Positions 36,826-44,560 of a DNA stretch of 64,000 nucleotides are shown here, piece by piece. Position numbers and translations under genes: made by a program. The notes below the pieces were generated by a model. That model was not told the origin of the DNA. It saw only the letters and a program-made list of their open reading frames with translations, and did no database searches. The DNA is from Mageeibacillus sp. UBA5747 (GTDB taxonomy: Bacteria; Bacillota; Clostridia; Saccharofermentanales; UBA5734): positions 1 through 64,000 of the forward strand of contig DIFN01000081.1 in NCBI GenBank assembly GCA_002419145.1, written 5' to 3'. How positions within the stretch are numbered: the first letter of the stretch is position 1; every line of letters starts with the position of its first letter.

Positions 36826-37362
36826 TTGAACAGGTGGCTATCTTTTGATCAAAATCTGCTGCTGGCGATCCACCGGCAGCTGCAAAACCCGATTCTTGAT
36901 GCAGTCATGGTCTTTTTCACGACGATCGGGGACTATGGCCTGGTCTGGATCAGTCTGTCGCTGGCTTTGCTGGCGTTTCCCAGGACCCGCTCGACCGGAC
37001 TGGTCAGTTTGCTGGCGCTCGCCATCGGTACGCTCGCCGGGGATGTGGTCTTGAAGCCCCTGATCCAACGCGCCCGACCTTTTGTCGACTTGCCCCATCT
37101 TCACTTGCTGATCCCTAAGCCAGGTTCCTACTCTTTCCCATCGGGTCATACGACAGCATCTTTTGCTGCCGCCACCGTCCTGGGGCATGATTTGCGGCGC
37201 TTGGCCCCGGTGATCTGGACCGTTGCCGGCCTGATTGCTTTTTCCAGACTCTATCTGCTGGTCCATTACCCGACCGACGTCCTTGCCGGCATCGTCCTTG
37301 GCCTCAGCAGTGGCTATCTCACCCTCAAACTGGCCCGGCGCAGAGTAAAAGCGCACCTGTAA
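36826..37362 (+). CDS. PAP2 family phosphatase (undecaprenyl-PP or lipid phosphatase-like)
   Basis: 178 residues with about five membrane helices. The acid-phosphatase motifs are complete: KPLIQRARPF, PSGHTTASF and SRLYLLVHYPTDVLAG, with conserved His nucleophile and base. Family members remove phosphate from undecaprenyl pyrophosphate or phosphatidylglycerol phosphate. TTG 36826 after GAGGAG is the only good start. It converges on the glycosyltransferase gene. Confidence 0.87.
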   Translation: MNRWLSFDQNLLLAIHRQLQNPILDAVMVFFTTIGDYGLVWISLSLALLAFPRTRSTGLVSLLALAIGTLAGDVVLKPLIQRARPFVDLPHLHLLIPKPGSYSFPSGHTTASFAAATVLGHDLRRLAPVIWTVAGLIAFSRLYLLVHYPTDVLAGIVLGLSSGYLTLKLARRRVKAHL

Positions 37363-37394
37363 CTGGTTCAAGCCACCACTGCCCAGAACAGCTC

Positions 37395-38393
37395 TTACTC
37401 TTTGCTGCTGCGAATCCAGCGGATGGACCTGGCTTTTCTGAACAGGCGCGAGGGCAGGCTGAATAGGCTGAGCTCTGGTTCGGCAGCCTCAGGCTCCGGG
37501 GGCTGGGCCAGCAGATTGATCCGGTGATGGACATGGCGCATCAGGTGCTGGCGGCTGCGGACGGACAGCTTGTTCATCTGCAGGGTGATGGCTAAAAACA
37601 GTTGCGCTTCAACCGTGCGCAGGAATGTGCGATAGGGGCGTTTCCACGCTATCCATAGGTTCTGATCCCAGATGAAATGGCGGATAATGTCGACTGCGTT
37701 CAGATAGTCATTGACATTCTTGATGCCAAAACTGCCGGTGATGCCGGTGCTGCGCAGGCAGTAATGGTAGACCGGCTTTTGCTGGATCGCGACCCGCTCA
37801 GCTTTGATCAGCAGGCGCGAGGTGGTGGCAACATCCTCATAATAGATCGAGGGGTAGGAGATGTTGTGCTCGACAAACAGCTCCCGGCGATAGAGCTTAT
37901 TCCAGGCATAAGCGGGCATGCGCAGCAAGGCCAACGACATCTGGGCAGCTTCTTCGCCGGAGAGATATTTATGCATGGTCAACATCCGGAAAGGAATCTT
38001 GATCCCGCCGCGGGGGAAATCGATGTAGAAATTGACCATGACGATGTCGGCCTGGCGCTCCTCGGCCAAGTCCACCATGCTGCTGATAAAATCAGGTTCG
38101 ACGTAATCGTCCGAATCGACCAGGGCGATGTATTTGCCGGTGGCGAGGGCGATGCCATTGTTGCGGGCCGCTGACAGTCCCTGGTTTTCCTGCCAGAGTG
38201 AGCGGAAAATCGGATAACGGGCCTCATAGCGGCGTATGATGTTGCCGCAGCCGTCGGGCGAGCCATCATTGACCAGAATCACTTCCAGGGGCCGGTAGTC
38301 TTGAGCCACCAGCGAATCCAGGCAACGTTCCAGGTATTTTTCAACTTTATAAATAGGTACTACAATACTAACCAGCGGTCGTTCCATTACCAT
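37395..38393 (-). CDS. Family 2 glycosyltransferase
   Basis: About 332 residues from ATG 38393, chosen because AGGA lies just before it and homologues start at PLVSIVVPIYK; another ATG at 38420 (AAGG 4 bases away) would add 9 residues. GT-A fold with VSIVVPIYKVEKYLERCLDS, NDGSPDGC, and the DxD motif in ALVDSDDYVEPDF. The C terminus is basic and Pro/Leu-rich. The family transfers sugars to polysaccharides or teichoic acids. A standalone gene, separated from its upstream neighbour by about 200 bases that hold a large inverted repeat. Confidence 0.87.
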   Translation of the reverse strand: MVMERPLVSIVVPIYKVEKYLERCLDSLVAQDYRPLEVILVNDGSPDGCGNIIRRYEARYPIFRSLWQENQGLSAARNNGIALATGKYIALVDSDDYVEPDFISSMVDLAEERQADIVMVNFYIDFPRGGIKIPFRMLTMHKYLSGEEAAQMSLALLRMPAYAWNKLYRRELFVEHNISYPSIYYEDVATTSRLLIKAERVAIQQKPVYHYCLRSTGITGSFGIKNVNDYLNAVDIIRHFIWDQNLWIAWKRPYRTFLRTVEAQLFLAITLQMNKLSVRSRQHLMRHVHHRINLLAQPPEPEAAEPELSLFSLPSRLFRKARSIRWIRSSKE

Positions 38394-38479
38394 ACCATCC
38401 TGACTTGATTTTCTAGACATCAAACCTTGACCCGTCGTCTTTGGCTGACGGGCTGCTAACAGTGTACCATTCATTTCAT

Positions 38480-38523
38480 GCCAGATCCTATCTATCTGGG
38501 TGATCAGATAGATAGGATCTGGC
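38480..38523. repeat. 19-bp perfect inverted repeat upstream of the glycosyltransferase
   Basis: The 19-base arm GCCAGATCCTATCTATCTG and its exact complement flank a 6-base loop (GGTGAT). It lies in the 200-base intergenic region between the methyltransferase stop and the glycosyltransferase start, with no T-run on either side. A shorter hairpin, CCCGTC/GACGGG (38431-38452), is closer to the gene. Confidence 0.75.
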
Positions 38524-38595
38524 TTTGTACGCGCGATGGCGTCGCACTCATTTAAAATGGTCCAGCTGCGTTCGCTGGATGTCCCTTGTTATCGA

Positions 38596-39186
38596 TCAGG
38601 CTTTCCTGAAAACGACGCAGTAGAGATTGGGTCCAAGGTCAAACTGATCAATGACTGAAAAATCATGTGCTTCCATGAGGGCGATCACCACATCCTGGCC
38701 GAGACGCTCACTGGATGGCGGCCCCATAGGTGTGGCTTTGCCATGAAATTCGATCACCGCCAGGCGACCGTCTGGCTTGAGCAAACGCTGGATTTCCCGG
38801 ATGAATGGACCTTTTTGTGGGATTTCATGCAGGACGGTGGCAACCAAAGCCAAATCCACGGAGTCATCCGGCACTGGCAAATGCTGGCCTTCGACTTTTC
38901 TCAGGTCAATGTTGGCAAGGTCAGCTGCTTTGGCCTTGGCTTGGACCGCTGCGATCATGGCGGGATTGACATCCAGCGCGTAGACCGTCTGCTGAGTTAT
39001 GTGTGCGGCCGGCAGGGTGAATAGTCCGCTGCCGGCCCCGATGTCACACAAGACCTGGCCAGCCGTAAAACCAATTTTGGCTAATGTCGCAGCCGGATTT
39101 AGCTCGTGCACGCGTTCGGGGGTCTCAAGACGCTCGGGGCTGTGCTGGTGGACATGATGGTGAGCTGACGGTATGTTGCTTTCCAT
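38596..39186 (-). CDS. Class I SAM-dependent methyltransferase with His-rich N terminus
   Basis: 196 residues from ATG 39186, preceded by AAAGGA at 9 bases; a longer frame upstream has no ribosome site. The SAM-binding motif I is CDIGAGSGLF (47-56), followed by motifs YALDVNPAM and ALVATVLHEIPQKG, as in methyltransferase-11 proteins. An N-terminal run AHHHVHQHSPERLE is unusual and could bind metal, though this is speculation. It lies downstream of adhE on the same strand, 141 bases apart. The substrate is not known. Confidence 0.85.
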   Translation of the reverse strand: MESNIPSAHHHVHQHSPERLETPERVHELNPAATLAKIGFTAGQVLCDIGAGSGLFTLPAAHITQQTVYALDVNPAMIAAVQAKAKAADLANIDLRKVEGQHLPVPDDSVDLALVATVLHEIPQKGPFIREIQRLLKPDGRLAVIEFHGKATPMGPPSSERLGQDVVIALMEAHDFSVIDQFDLGPNLYCVVFRKA

Positions 39187-39327
39187 GACAGTGAGTCCTT
39201 TCGAGGCTGGCTCGGTTCCTGAAAACAGGAAGTGCCGTATGTCTCTCCAGTATAGGCAACTGTGCAGCAAGATGTGGTGCATCTGTTACCAAGACGGTGA
39301 TCTGGTACCGAGACAGGGACGTGGCAC

Positions 39328-41904
39328 CTACCAGGCTTTCATGTACAGGTCTTTCAGTTCGCTGATCAGCGGATAGCGCGGATTAGCACCGGTGCACTGG
39401 TCGTCGAAGGCCTGTTCGCTCATCTCATCGAGGCTGGCGAAGAAAGTGGTTTCCGAAACGCCGGCTTCTTTGATCGAGGCGGGGATACCGACCTTGGTCT
39501 TGAGTTCATTGAGCGCAGCGATCAGGAGCTCGACCTTTTCCTCATCCGTCGTGCCACCAAGCCCGAGGTAGTCGGCGATGCGGCCATAGCGCCATTTGGC
39601 GTTCGGATATTTGTACTGCGGGAAAGCGGCCTGTTTTCTGGGGTTGTCGACGGCGTTGAAACGAATGACTTCATTGATCAAGAGCGCGTTGGCCACACCG
39701 TGAGCGATGTGGTGCCTGGCACCGAGCTTGTGCGCCATCGAATGGCAGATGCCGAGGAAGGCATTGGCAAAAGCCATGCCAGCCATCGCGGAGGCGTGAG
39801 CCATTTTCTCGCGGGCTTTGATGTTGGTTGCACCACTGTTGTAGGCGTCCGGCAGGTATTTGAAGATCAGGCGGATGGCTTCCAGGGCCTGGCCGTTGGT
39901 AAATTCCGAAGCCAGGACGGAGACATATGCCTCGATGGCGTGGGTCAGGGCATCGATACCGGAGGCTGCTGTCAAGCCTTTGGGCATGTTCATCATCAGC
40001 TCGGTGTCGATGATTGCCATCGCCGGAGTCAGTTCATAATCTGCCAGCGGATACTTGATACCGGTTTTTTCATCGGTGATAACGGCGAAAGGGGTCACTT
40101 CCGAACCGGTGCCGGCGGTGGTCGGGATTGCGACCAGGGTGGCTTTACCGCCCAGTTTCGGGAAGACGAAAACCCGCTTTCTGATGTCCATGAAGCGCAT
40201 TGCCAGATCTTCGAAGCGAACTTCAGGATGTTCATACAGGACCCACATAATTTTGGCAGCGTCGATTGGTGAACCACCCCCGAGGGCGATGATCACATCC
40301 GGCTGGAAGGCGCGCATTTCGGCGGCGCCTTTGCGGGCGATGGCCAACGTCGGATCCGGTTCGACATCGAAGAAGACTTTGGCATCGATGCCGAGTGCGT
40401 CGAGCTGGGTCGTGATTTTTTCGACTAAGCCGAGGTTGTACAGGACCTTGTCCGTGACGATGAAAGCTTTTTTCTTGCCCAGGTCACGAAGTTCCTTGAT
40501 CGCAATGCCGAGGCAGCCAGACTTGAAATAGACCCGGTTCGGCACGCGGTACCACAGCATGTTTTCTCTCCTCTCGGCCACGGTCTTGATATTGAGCAGG
40601 TGCTTGACACCGACATTTTCGGATATTGAGTTGCCGCCCCAGCTGCCGCAGCCTAAGGTGAGAGAGGGGGCGAGCTTGAAATTATACAGGTCGCCGATCG
40701 CGCCCTGCGAAGAAGGCATGTTGATGATCGTGCGGCCGGTTTTCATCCGTGCGCCGAATTGTTCGACACGATCCTTGGACTGGATCGGGTTGGTGTAGAG
40801 GACTGAGGTGTGGCCCATGCCGCCGAGCTCGACCAGGCGGGCGGCCTTATCCAGCGCTTCGGCAAAAGTTTTGACCTTGTACATTGCCAGCACGGGGGAG
40901 AGCTTTTCGTGGCTGAAAGGTTCCTCGAGTTCAACTGATTCGACCTCGCCAATCAGGACCTTGGTCTCCTCCGGCACCGTGAAGCCTGCCATTTCAGCGA
41001 TCTTCGCCGCCGGCTGACCGACGATCTTGGCATTGAGGACGCCCTTGACCAGAATGATTTGGCGCACGGCCTCAACTTCGTCCGGATTCAGCAAATAAGC
41101 GCCGCGGTCGATGAATTCCTGGCGCACTGATTCGTAGATCTCAGCCATGACCAGGATCGACTGCTCGGAGGCGCAGATCATGCCATTGTCAAAGCTTTTC
41201 GACAGCAGGATCGAGCTGACGGCCATTTTGATATGGGCAGTCTCGTCAATAATCGCGGGTGTGTTGCCAGCCCCGACGCCAATCGCCGGTTTACCGGAGG
41301 AATAGGCCGCCCGGACCATACCGGGGCCGCCGGTCGCCAAGGTCAGGTCCGCCATCTGCATCACGGCGTTGGACAGTTCGACGCTGGGCTGGTCAATCCA
41401 GCCGATGATGCCTTCGGGGGCACCGGCTTGGACGGCTGCTTCGAGCACGATGCGAGCCGCCTCGATCGTACAGGCTTTGGCCCGGGGATGCGGGGAAAAA
41501 ATGATACCGTTTCTGGTTTTCAGGGCAATCAGCGCCTTGAAAATCGCAGTCGATGTCGGGTTGGTTGTTGGGATGATGGCGGCAACGACACCGACTGGCT
41601 CAGCGATCTTGGTGATACCAAAATCAGGATCGTGCTCGATGATACCGCAGGTTTTGTCATCCTTGTACTGGTTGTAAATGTATTCCGAAGCAAAGTGATT
41701 CTTGATCACTTTGTCCTCGACAATACCCATACCTGTCTCTGCGACCGCCTGCTTGGCCAAGGTGATGCGGGCATTGTTGGCAGCCATGGCAGCCTTCAGG
41801 AAAATTTCATCAACCTGCTCCTGGGAGTATGTGGCAAACGTTGCCTGGGCGGCGCTGATCTGGGCCATGCGTAGTTTAAGTTCGTCAAGAGTTGTGACTG
41901 ACAT
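39328..41904 (-). CDS. adhE: Bifunctional aldehyde-alcohol dehydrogenase AdhE
   Basis: Reduces acetyl-CoA to acetaldehyde and on to ethanol with NADH, reoxidising NADH in fermentation. 858 residues. The N-terminal aldehyde dehydrogenase domain holds its active Cys in NGMICASEQSI. The linker leads to the iron-type alcohol dehydrogenase domain, with ALGGGSPIDAAKIMW (NAD binding) and iron ligands in THAIEAYVS and GICHSMAHKLGARHHIAHG. The gene has its own promoter and two catabolite-type palindromes upstream, so expression is likely set by carbon state. AdhE proteins form filaments (spirosomes). Confidence 0.96.
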   Translation of the reverse strand: MSVTTLDELKLRMAQISAAQATFATYSQEQVDEIFLKAAMAANNARITLAKQAVAETGMGIVEDKVIKNHFASEYIYNQYKDDKTCGIIEHDPDFGITKIAEPVGVVAAIIPTTNPTSTAIFKALIALKTRNGIIFSPHPRAKACTIEAARIVLEAAVQAGAPEGIIGWIDQPSVELSNAVMQMADLTLATGGPGMVRAAYSSGKPAIGVGAGNTPAIIDETAHIKMAVSSILLSKSFDNGMICASEQSILVMAEIYESVRQEFIDRGAYLLNPDEVEAVRQIILVKGVLNAKIVGQPAAKIAEMAGFTVPEETKVLIGEVESVELEEPFSHEKLSPVLAMYKVKTFAEALDKAARLVELGGMGHTSVLYTNPIQSKDRVEQFGARMKTGRTIINMPSSQGAIGDLYNFKLAPSLTLGCGSWGGNSISENVGVKHLLNIKTVAERRENMLWYRVPNRVYFKSGCLGIAIKELRDLGKKKAFIVTDKVLYNLGLVEKITTQLDALGIDAKVFFDVEPDPTLAIARKGAAEMRAFQPDVIIALGGGSPIDAAKIMWVLYEHPEVRFEDLAMRFMDIRKRVFVFPKLGGKATLVAIPTTAGTGSEVTPFAVITDEKTGIKYPLADYELTPAMAIIDTELMMNMPKGLTAASGIDALTHAIEAYVSVLASEFTNGQALEAIRLIFKYLPDAYNSGATNIKAREKMAHASAMAGMAFANAFLGICHSMAHKLGARHHIAHGVANALLINEVIRFNAVDNPRKQAAFPQYKYPNAKWRYGRIADYLGLGGTTDEEKVELLIAALNELKTKVGIPASIKEAGVSETTFFASLDEMSEQAFDDQCTGANPRYPLISELKDLYMKAW

Positions 41905-41955
41905 AATGGACTCCTTTGTGGTTGGTTTAGAGAACTAGAAGCAATCCGGCTAACC

Positions 41956-41969
41956 TGTAAACGTTTACA
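41956..41969. promoter_or_regulatory. cre-like perfect palindrome upstream of adhE
   Basis: TGTAAACGTTTACA, a perfect match to the Bacillota cre consensus (TGWAARCGYTWNCW) bound by CcpA or other LacI-type regulators. It sits just downstream of the adhE -10, so a bound protein would block early transcription. Confidence 0.75.
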
Positions 41970-41975
41970 GTACTC

Positions 41976-42005
41976 ATGTTAGCATCGGAAATTTTCTTTC
42001 GTCAA
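41976..42005 (-). promoter_or_regulatory. adhE promoter
   Basis: On the minus strand: TTGACG, 18-base spacer ending in TGC, TAACAT. The extended -10 TG offsets a weaker -10 hexamer. Confidence 0.65.
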
Positions 42006-42032
42006 TCATGGAATTATGGATAAAATATAGAA

Positions 42033-42046
42033 TGAAAACGTTTTCG
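42033..42046. promoter_or_regulatory. Second cre-like palindrome upstream of adhE
   Basis: TGAAAACGTTTTCG, 13 of 14 cre consensus positions, centred 77 bp from the first palindrome and upstream of the -35. The pair would allow looping between two bound regulators. Confidence 0.55.
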
Positions 42047-42108
42047 GTTTGGGCAAAAGTGATAAAAATTGGCGCTGTTTTTATGGAACTGGTTTGGAGC
42101 TCATCTTG

Positions 42109-44358
42109 TCAGTACCGGGAGGGGAACCAGGGATGGGTGGCTAGCCACTCGCGGATTTGATCTGCCGGCGCGGGCTTGAGGAAGAAGTAACCCTGAAATC
42201 GATCGCAACCTTGAGCTGCCAGGAAATGCATCTGGGCCTGTGTTTCAACGCCTTCAGCCACCACATTCATGTCGAGCAAATGACCGATGGTAATGATGGA
42301 GCGGGCCAAGGATTTGGCTTTGGGATCAGTGAGCAAATGCTGGATAAAAGAGCGATCGATTTTCAAGGTAGACATAGGCAGTTCTTTCAAATAGCTCAGG
42401 GAGGAGTAGCCGGTGCCAAAGTCATCGAGGGCAATGAGGATGCCGGCGGAACGCAATCGTTCGAGCTTGGCGATGACTTGATCGGTGGTTTTCAGGAAGG
42501 CAGATTCGGTGATCTCCAGCTCGAGACAGGCAGGGTTGAAACCGGTCTGTTCCAGGATCATCAGGACCTGTTCGACAAAATGGTCTTGCTGAATCTGGAT
42601 GGTGGAAATATTGACCGAAACATAGCGGTTCGTTTGGGACTTGCTATTGAGATCGTGCATAAAGTGGCATGCGGTTCTGAGCACCCACTCACCGAGAGGG
42701 ATAATCAATTGACTTTCTTCAGCAGCCTGGATGAAAGCAAGTGGTGAGACCAGGCCGTACCCCGGCCGGTTCCAGCGCACCAGCGCCTCGAAACCACAAA
42801 TGGCCCCTGACCTGGCCTCAATCTGTGGCTGGTAATACAGTTCAAATTCTTGACTGGCCAGGGCTTGACGTAAATCGTGCTGCAGCCGTGTCTTGGCAAC
42901 CACAGCCTGCCCGAAAGCGGGATCATACCTAATCGCAATCCCGCGCTGGATGGATTTGGCATGGTACAGGGCTGTGTCCGCATTTTTAAAGAGCTCATCA
43001 AACGTTGCCCCGTGTTCGGGGTAGCTGACAATCCCGCCACAGGCGGAAAGATTGAACACGTGGTCCTCAATCACCAGTGGCTTTGCGATGCGCTCCAGCA
43101 TGAGTGCTGAATCTGGACAAACCGCTGAGTCCACCCTGCGGATGAACAGGCAGGCGAATTCGTCACTGCCAAGATTGAAAACTTGGACAGGGCAGTTCGT
43201 ATCAGCTCCACCCAATCGTCTGGCTGTTTTTTGCAGAACCTGATCACCCATGACATGGCCAAAGGCTTCGTTGACTTCCTTGAAATCATCAAGATCGAGC
43301 AAGAGAAAACAGAAATGATCCACATCGGGATCAGAAATCAAATTTTCCACCTGCTCCTTAAAGCGATTTTTATTGGGCAATCCAGTGACCGAGTTGAAAT
43401 AGGCCAAGTCTTCGATTTCAACCAACTTGCTTTGCAAGGTGGCATTGGCTGCAGCCAATTCATCACGAGCTGTTTCCAGATGGGTGAGGCTTTGCTGCAG
43501 ATCGCTTCTCAGGAGCACGATCACCGTTTGCAGCAACCGGAACAAGACAGCCAATAAAACGAGAACCAGGATGACAGAGAAGGCAATGCGCCAGTTGCGG
43601 GTTCGGATGTAGTCGGCCGAGTGGGCGTAGAAATATTTTGTATATATCTCTTCAAAAACACCGCTGCGCTTGAGCTCATTGATCCGTTGGTTCATGAAGC
43701 TGACGAGCTCAGGGCGCTTCGTACTGATTGCATAGGCATGGGCCCGGGGATAGAGATGTGTTAATTGGGCGATTATGGGCCCTTTTAGCCCTTTGCGGAT
43801 CAGAAGATTATCAAGCAATTGCTGATTCTCAAAAATGAGATCGATGGATCCAGCCAGCAAATCCTGAACAGCCCGCTCCAGATCGTCGTAGGCAACATAC
43901 GATGTTATCCCAAGTTCATCCCGGAGGACTGCCGCGGAATAATAGTCGCGACCTACACCAATTTTCAAACCTGGCAAATCTTCCAGGGTGATTTGTGGGC
44001 AATCAGATCGGGTATAGATTGCCAGATAGGAATTAAACAGCGGTTCGGAGAATAGGACTTCTTGCTTGCGCTCCTCAGTCACCGCAATGATCCCGGCCAA
44101 GTCGATCTCGCCCGAAACCAGCCGCGGGTAGATCTGGTCCCAGGAATCGGTCGAATAGTTGAGCGAGTAGGCATCGGAATTGAAAATAATGTTGGTCAGA
44201 TAAGGATCAAAACCGTACAAACTGCCATCGGTGGTGTAAGAAAACGGGGGGTAATCCCTGTCAACCTGATAGTTGATTGTCACTGGTTGAGCATAGACTG
44301 CCTGAGGAATCCACAGGATCATAGAAAGCATCAGAAAAACTGCCAGACTGCGTCTCAT
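42109..44358 (-). CDS. Membrane signalling protein: SBP-type sensor, GGDEF (degenerate) and EAL domains
   Basis: 749 residues. A signal peptide (about 1-23) leads to a family 3 solute-binding-type domain outside the membrane (about 25-245), a TM helix near 256-280, a GGDEF domain and a C-terminal EAL domain. The GGDEF motif reads GSDEF (near residue 398) and no RxxD inhibitory site precedes it, so cyclase activity may be weak or lost. EAL features look intact: GFEALVRW near 523, ELEITES, DDFGTGYSS, EGVETQAQ. It probably hydrolyses cyclic-di-GMP in response to a small extracellular ligand such as an amino acid. AGGAAAGGA precedes the start. Confidence 0.9.
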   Translation of the reverse strand: MRRSLAVFLMLSMILWIPQAVYAQPVTINYQVDRDYPPFSYTTDGSLYGFDPYLTNIIFNSDAYSLNYSTDSWDQIYPRLVSGEIDLAGIIAVTEERKQEVLFSEPLFNSYLAIYTRSDCPQITLEDLPGLKIGVGRDYYSAAVLRDELGITSYVAYDDLERAVQDLLAGSIDLIFENQQLLDNLLIRKGLKGPIIAQLTHLYPRAHAYAISTKRPELVSFMNQRINELKRSGVFEEIYTKYFYAHSADYIRTRNWRIAFSVILVLVLLAVLFRLLQTVIVLLRSDLQQSLTHLETARDELAAANATLQSKLVEIEDLAYFNSVTGLPNKNRFKEQVENLISDPDVDHFCFLLLDLDDFKEVNEAFGHVMGDQVLQKTARRLGGADTNCPVQVFNLGSDEFACLFIRRVDSAVCPDSALMLERIAKPLVIEDHVFNLSACGGIVSYPEHGATFDELFKNADTALYHAKSIQRGIAIRYDPAFGQAVVAKTRLQHDLRQALASQEFELYYQPQIEARSGAICGFEALVRWNRPGYGLVSPLAFIQAAEESQLIIPLGEWVLRTACHFMHDLNSKSQTNRYVSVNISTIQIQQDHFVEQVLMILEQTGFNPACLELEITESAFLKTTDQVIAKLERLRSAGILIALDDFGTGYSSLSYLKELPMSTLKIDRSFIQHLLTDPKAKSLARSIITIGHLLDMNVVAEGVETQAQMHFLAAQGCDRFQGYFFLKPAPADQIREWLATHPWFPSRY

Positions 44359-44404
44359 GCCGATCCTTTCCTGACGGTGTGGGGGTATCCATGGTGCTTG
44401 ACTT

Positions 44405-44424
44405 CAAGTATATCATGATACTTG
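44405..44424. repeat. Operator-like inverted repeat upstream of the GGDEF/EAL gene
   Basis: CAAGTAT and ATACTTG flank six bases, 47 bases before the ATG at 44358. Could be a regulator site. Confidence 0.45.
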
Positions 44425-44485
44425 GCAGTGATCCGGGCTCGCATGTCAAAATGATCAATCCATGCTATGCTTAATTCCAATTTGG

Positions 44486-44515
44486 TTGATTATTGCCTGC
44501 TGAAGTGAGTAAAAT
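44486..44515 (+). promoter_or_regulatory. Promoter candidate of the cyclase-toxin-like locus
   Basis: TTGATT (44486-44491), 18-base spacer, TAAAAT (44510-44515), 46 bases before ATG 44561. Confidence 0.45.
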
Positions 44516-44560
44516 AGAAGCATCGATCGATTCAGCCAATCAACTTGTGGAGGCCAGATC

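Noticed and set aside
41941..42060. Rex (NADH-sensor) operator upstream of adhE
   Set aside because: Rex sites look like TTGTGAAnnnnTTCACAA; the palindromes here have the TGnAAnCG core of cre-type sites instead.
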